Shown in pieces: positions 61,239 to 64,000 of a stretch of DNA of 64,000 bases (positions are counted from its first letter, which is position 1; each line of letters begins with the position of its first letter). The DNA is from Diadophis punctatus similis (taxonomy: Eukaryota; Chordata; Lepidosauria; Squamata; Dipsadidae), in assembly GCA_023053685.1 (NCBI GenBank), contig JALIGW010000016.1:5650001-5714000 (forward strand), written 5' to 3'. A model generated the notes under the pieces. It was not told the DNA's origin and did no database searches. It saw only the letters and a program-made list of their open reading frames with translations. The position numbers and the translations under genes were made by a program.

Positions 61239-61378
61239 CAGTGGTGGGTTGTAAATCATTATGCTACCGGTTTGCATGTGCGCATGCGCAGAAGTGTCCC
61301 GGGTGGGTGGGCGGAGCCTCCCGCCACCGGCGCTACCAGTTCTAAGAACCGGTCCAAACCGGAAGCAACCCACCACTG
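61239..61378 (-). mobile_element. hAT family B, nonautonomous
   Basis: The ends are CAGTGGTGGGTTG and CAACCCACCACTG with perfect duplications ACCTAATC (61231-61238, 61379-61386). The core is in the opposite orientation to the 54 kb copy. It carries TGCGCATGCGCA at 61279-61290. Confidence 0.86.
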
Positions 61379-61473
61379 ACCTAATCACAAGTAACTCAAG
61401 GTGGCATACAACGAGAGTTAAAAACAAATAATGATAATAAATGGGCCATAAGAAATTTAGAGAAAATGCTATA

Positions 61474-61843
61474 GGTTGTTCTCGACTTATGACCACAATT
61501 GAGCCCAACATTTATGTTGCTAAGTGAGACATTTATTGTGAGCTTTTCCCTCCTTTATGGCTTTTCTTGCCACATGTGAATCACCGCAGTTGTTAGGTTA
61601 GTAACACAGTTGTTAAGTGAATCTGGTTTCCCCATTGAGTTTGCTTGTCAGAAGGTCGCAAGAGGTTATCACACTGCGACCATCATAAATATGAACCAGT
61701 TGCCAAGCATTTGAATGTAAATCACATAACCATGGGGATGCTGCAACGGTCATCAGTGTGAAAAATGGTCATAAGTAACTTTTTTCAGTGCTGTTGTAAT
61801 TTTGAATTATCACTAAACGAACTGTTCTAAGTCATGGACTGCC
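61474..61843 (-). mobile_element. Tigger-like MITE copy
   Basis: The ends GGTTGTTCTCGACTTATG and CTAAGTCATGGACTGCC are flanked by TA. The inner segments are the reverse complement of 6972-7360 (for example GTTAAGTGAATCTGG). Confidence 0.7.
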
Positions 61844-61929
61844 TATATTCCAAAAGATTAGAATAGTGACTGAGAAGCATACCTCCCATAGACAAAGGGA
61901 CTCTATGCCAATCCTACCTCCAGTGGTCA

Positions 61930-62715
61930 TCAAGCAGCCTTGTTAGGAGACATGATAGCAGTGTTCCAATATTTGAGGGGCTGCCACAGAGAGGAGGGGG
62001 TCAAGCTATTTTCCAAAGCACCCAAAGGCCAGACAAGGAATAATGGATGGAAACTGATCAAGGAGAGATTCAACCTAAAAATAAGGAGAAATTTTCTGAC
62101 AGAACAATGAACCAATGGAACATCTTGCCTTCATAAGTTGTGGGAGCTTCATCACTGGAGGCTTTCAAGAAGAGATTGGATTGCCATTTGTCAGAAACGG
62201 TGTAGGGCAGTGATGGCGAACCCATGGCACGCAGAGCCATATCTGCCGGCACGTGAGCCATTGCCTAGCTCAGCTCCAGTGAGCATGTGCGTGCCGGCCA
62301 GCTGATTTTTGGCTTGCACGGAAGCTCTGGGAGGGCATTTTCGGCTTCTGGAGGGCCTCCGGGGGGATGGGGGAGGGCGTTTTTGCCCTCCCCATGCTCC
62401 AGAGAAGCCTCTGGAGCCTAGGGAGGGCGAAAAATGGGCCTACCGGGCCCACTAGAAGTTGGGAAATGGGCCATTTCCGGCCTCCAGAGGGCCTCTGGGG
62501 GGGCGGGGGAGGCCGTTTTTGCCCTTCCCAGGCAGTGAATTATGGGTGTTGGCACTCACACATGTGCGATAGCACGCGCACATGCACTTTCGGCACCCGA
62601 GGAAAAAAAGGTTCGCCATCACTGGTGTAGGGTCTCCTGCTTGGGTAGGGGGTTGGACTAAACCTATAGTACAAGGTCCCTTCCAACTCTGTTAATCTGT
62701 TATCTATTATCTGTT
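61930..62715 (+). mobile_element. CR1 LINE 3' end, split by a hAT
   Basis: Sense-strand CR1: the ORF end at 61930-62199 (GACATGATAGCAGTGTTCC onward) and the 3' UTR at 62633-62715, ending in a GTTAATCTGTTATC-type repetitive tail. The hAT 62208-62624 interrupts it. Confidence 0.8.
62208..62624 (+). mobile_element. hAT family A, nonautonomous, inserted in CR1
   Basis: The ends are CAGTGATGGCGAACC and GGTTCGCCATCACTG, with perfect duplications GTGTAGGG (62200-62207, 62625-62632). The host is a sense-strand CR1 copy and the target is the reverse complement of the site used at 3613 and 27433. It lies in the SPATA13 intron just before the 62991 exon. Confidence 0.88.
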
Positions 62716-62990
62716 ATTTCCAGAGCTGTTTTTAAATTTCTTGCTATCCTCCCCCCCCCAAAAATCGTAACTTTTCATGGGATATTCTTCAGATTTGATC
62801 TCTTTTGTAAAAGGATAATTCATTAGCGGTAAGATAGATGATCAATCTTGAGAATAATATGGAACTCTAATGCTGATTTATAGCAAGAGGTTCTTTTCTG
62901 CTTGTTTCAAAAACAATTTCCAAATAAATATTGTTTCCTACACAGCTGTAATAAAAAATTCTTTTTTTCCCTCCCCCCCCCTTTTTTTAG

Positions 62991-63135
62991 CCTGTGGAAC
63001 GGCCCCCCGTACCAGCACACCAGGTTCCCCCCTACAAAGCTGTCTCAGCCAGATTACGCCCCTTCACCTTTTCTCAAAGCACACCCATTGGTCTGGATAA
63101 AGTTGGGTGTAAGCGTCAAATGAGAGCATCCAATG
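62991..63135 (+). CDS. SPATA13: SPATA13 exon, C-terminal half of the APC-binding region
   Basis: The exon follows a long pyrimidine tract ending TTTTTTTAG and stops at a consensus donor, AATG|GTGAGT. It encodes 48 codons plus one base, so it ends in phase 1. The peptide contains PPVPAHQVPPYKAVSARLRP and then FTFSQSTPIGLDKVG, which I recognise as the highly conserved stretch before the SH3 domain of SPATA13/ASEF2. The one leftover G fits a Val codon at the next exon, as in the known protein (RQMRASN then V). The following SH3, DH and PH exons are not in the window. The hAT element at 62208-62624 lies about 370 bp upstream in the intron. Confidence 0.92.
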
Positions 63136-63894
63136 GTGAGTTTCATTTGAGATGAAAGAAGTAAATTAAGTCAGAGTATTCAAAAGTTTTACTCTATTGT
63201 TTCCCAACACCCACGCTTTGGAACTCAACTTCTGTAGAAATTCCTCTTAGAAATAATTGTTGTCTTCAAACCTATTTTTTATTTGGATTTTTTTTCCCCC
63301 TGCACCATCAGAATCACAGTTTTAAACGTTTGTGGTATTTTAATGTTTGTATGTTTGCTTAATTTGCAAGGGTCTTTGTTCTTTTATCAAGAAAATAAAA
63401 ATTTAAAAAATAGAATTGAGACACCTATGTATAGTATTTTGGACTGGATATTTGTATTCTTTTGACTAGATGCTGCCACATTTTATTAAACGTATGCGCT
63501 GTTCTTAAGGGAACTTTAAGATATAGAAAGTAACAGGTTACCAATCCGTGTGTGGGTGCCCTATAGATGCATGTTGATATATCACTGGGTTCATCTTTAT
63601 GTGGGTGTGTAAGCACCCATATATATACGTCATAGCATGTGCATTATGATAACATTACTGTTCAAAATAGAAAGGATTGCTACAATATTGCTTTGGCAAC
63701 TTCCTTGCTAAAATTACGTTATATTTCATCAGGCATGCAAAATTGGTGTGCTTTTAGCCTGGTCTTCCCAACCTATCAGTTTTCTTATTCTTTTTGTTCT
63801 GTTGGGAATAAGCAGTCAACACAATAATCTGTTTTAGAACAACAACACCATACAAGCAGTTTGATATACTTTCATGTTTCTGGTTTCTTCTTGT

Positions 63895-64000
63895 TTTCAG
63901 CTGCTAGTTGATGGATTGTATGGAGTCCTTGGTCTGAGCTTGGTTGTTTGCTTGCAGACATTTCATTACCCAACTAGAGAATATCATTAGTGATAGTGAG
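63895..64000 (+). mobile_element. interspersed-repeat fragment at the window edge
   Basis: The stretch from GGTTGTTTGCTTGCAGACAT to ACCCAACTAGAGAATATC resembles a dispersed squamate retroelement piece. The preceding TTGTTTTCAG could mimic an acceptor, but the sequence after it has an in-frame stop at once in the frame SPATA13 needs. The family is not identified. Confidence 0.35.

Noticed and set aside
63895..63960. Next SPATA13 exon after the TTGTTTTCAG at 63900
   Set aside because: After the phase-1 end of the 62991 exon this would need an open frame beginning with two bases completing a codon. A stop appears within a few codons and the sequence resembles a dispersed repeat.

Overview
This is a vertebrate nuclear window, almost certainly from a squamate reptile and probably a snake. 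The evidence is exons of a vertebrate gene with consensus splice sites, tRNA-derived Sauria-type SINEs, CR1 and L2 LINE 3' ends, and a very dense population of short hAT-type DNA transposons, including SPIN-like ones. Nothing prokaryotic or viral was recognised. The assignment comes from reading family signatures by eye, not from a database search.

The one recognisable protein-coding gene is SPATA13 (ASEF2), a Rho-family guanine nucleotide exchange factor regulated by APC binding, on the + strand. A CpG-rich block at about 32.4-33.6 kb looks like its promoter and 5' UTR exon. A 1788-bp coding exon lies at 40313-42100, a 357-bp exon at 56139-56495 and a 145-bp exon at 62991-63135. The last two carry the conserved APC-binding-region sequence. 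The SH3, DH and PH exons would lie past the right edge.

Before SPATA13, 1-32 kb is mostly repeat-derived or unrecognised AT-rich sequence. At 19.1-20.8 kb a chain of consensus splice sites, a reading frame that stays open across both joins, and an AATAAA signal suggest the 3' end of an unrecognised spliced gene.

The repeat landscape is the window's most striking property. About 25 short hAT-type elements in at least ten end-sequence families still have readable 8-bp target-site duplications. Most duplications share a CTA core. Three copies of one family sit at the same position of three different CR1 copies, one in opposite relative orientation, so the site was hit at least twice. Several hAT families also carry the palindrome TGCGCATGCGCA, which matches the NRF1 binding consensus. 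Other repeats are L2 3' ends (one ends about 160 bp before a SPATA13 exon), Tigger-like elements with TA duplications, foldback elements, MIR-like SINEs, and microsatellites growing from LINE tails.
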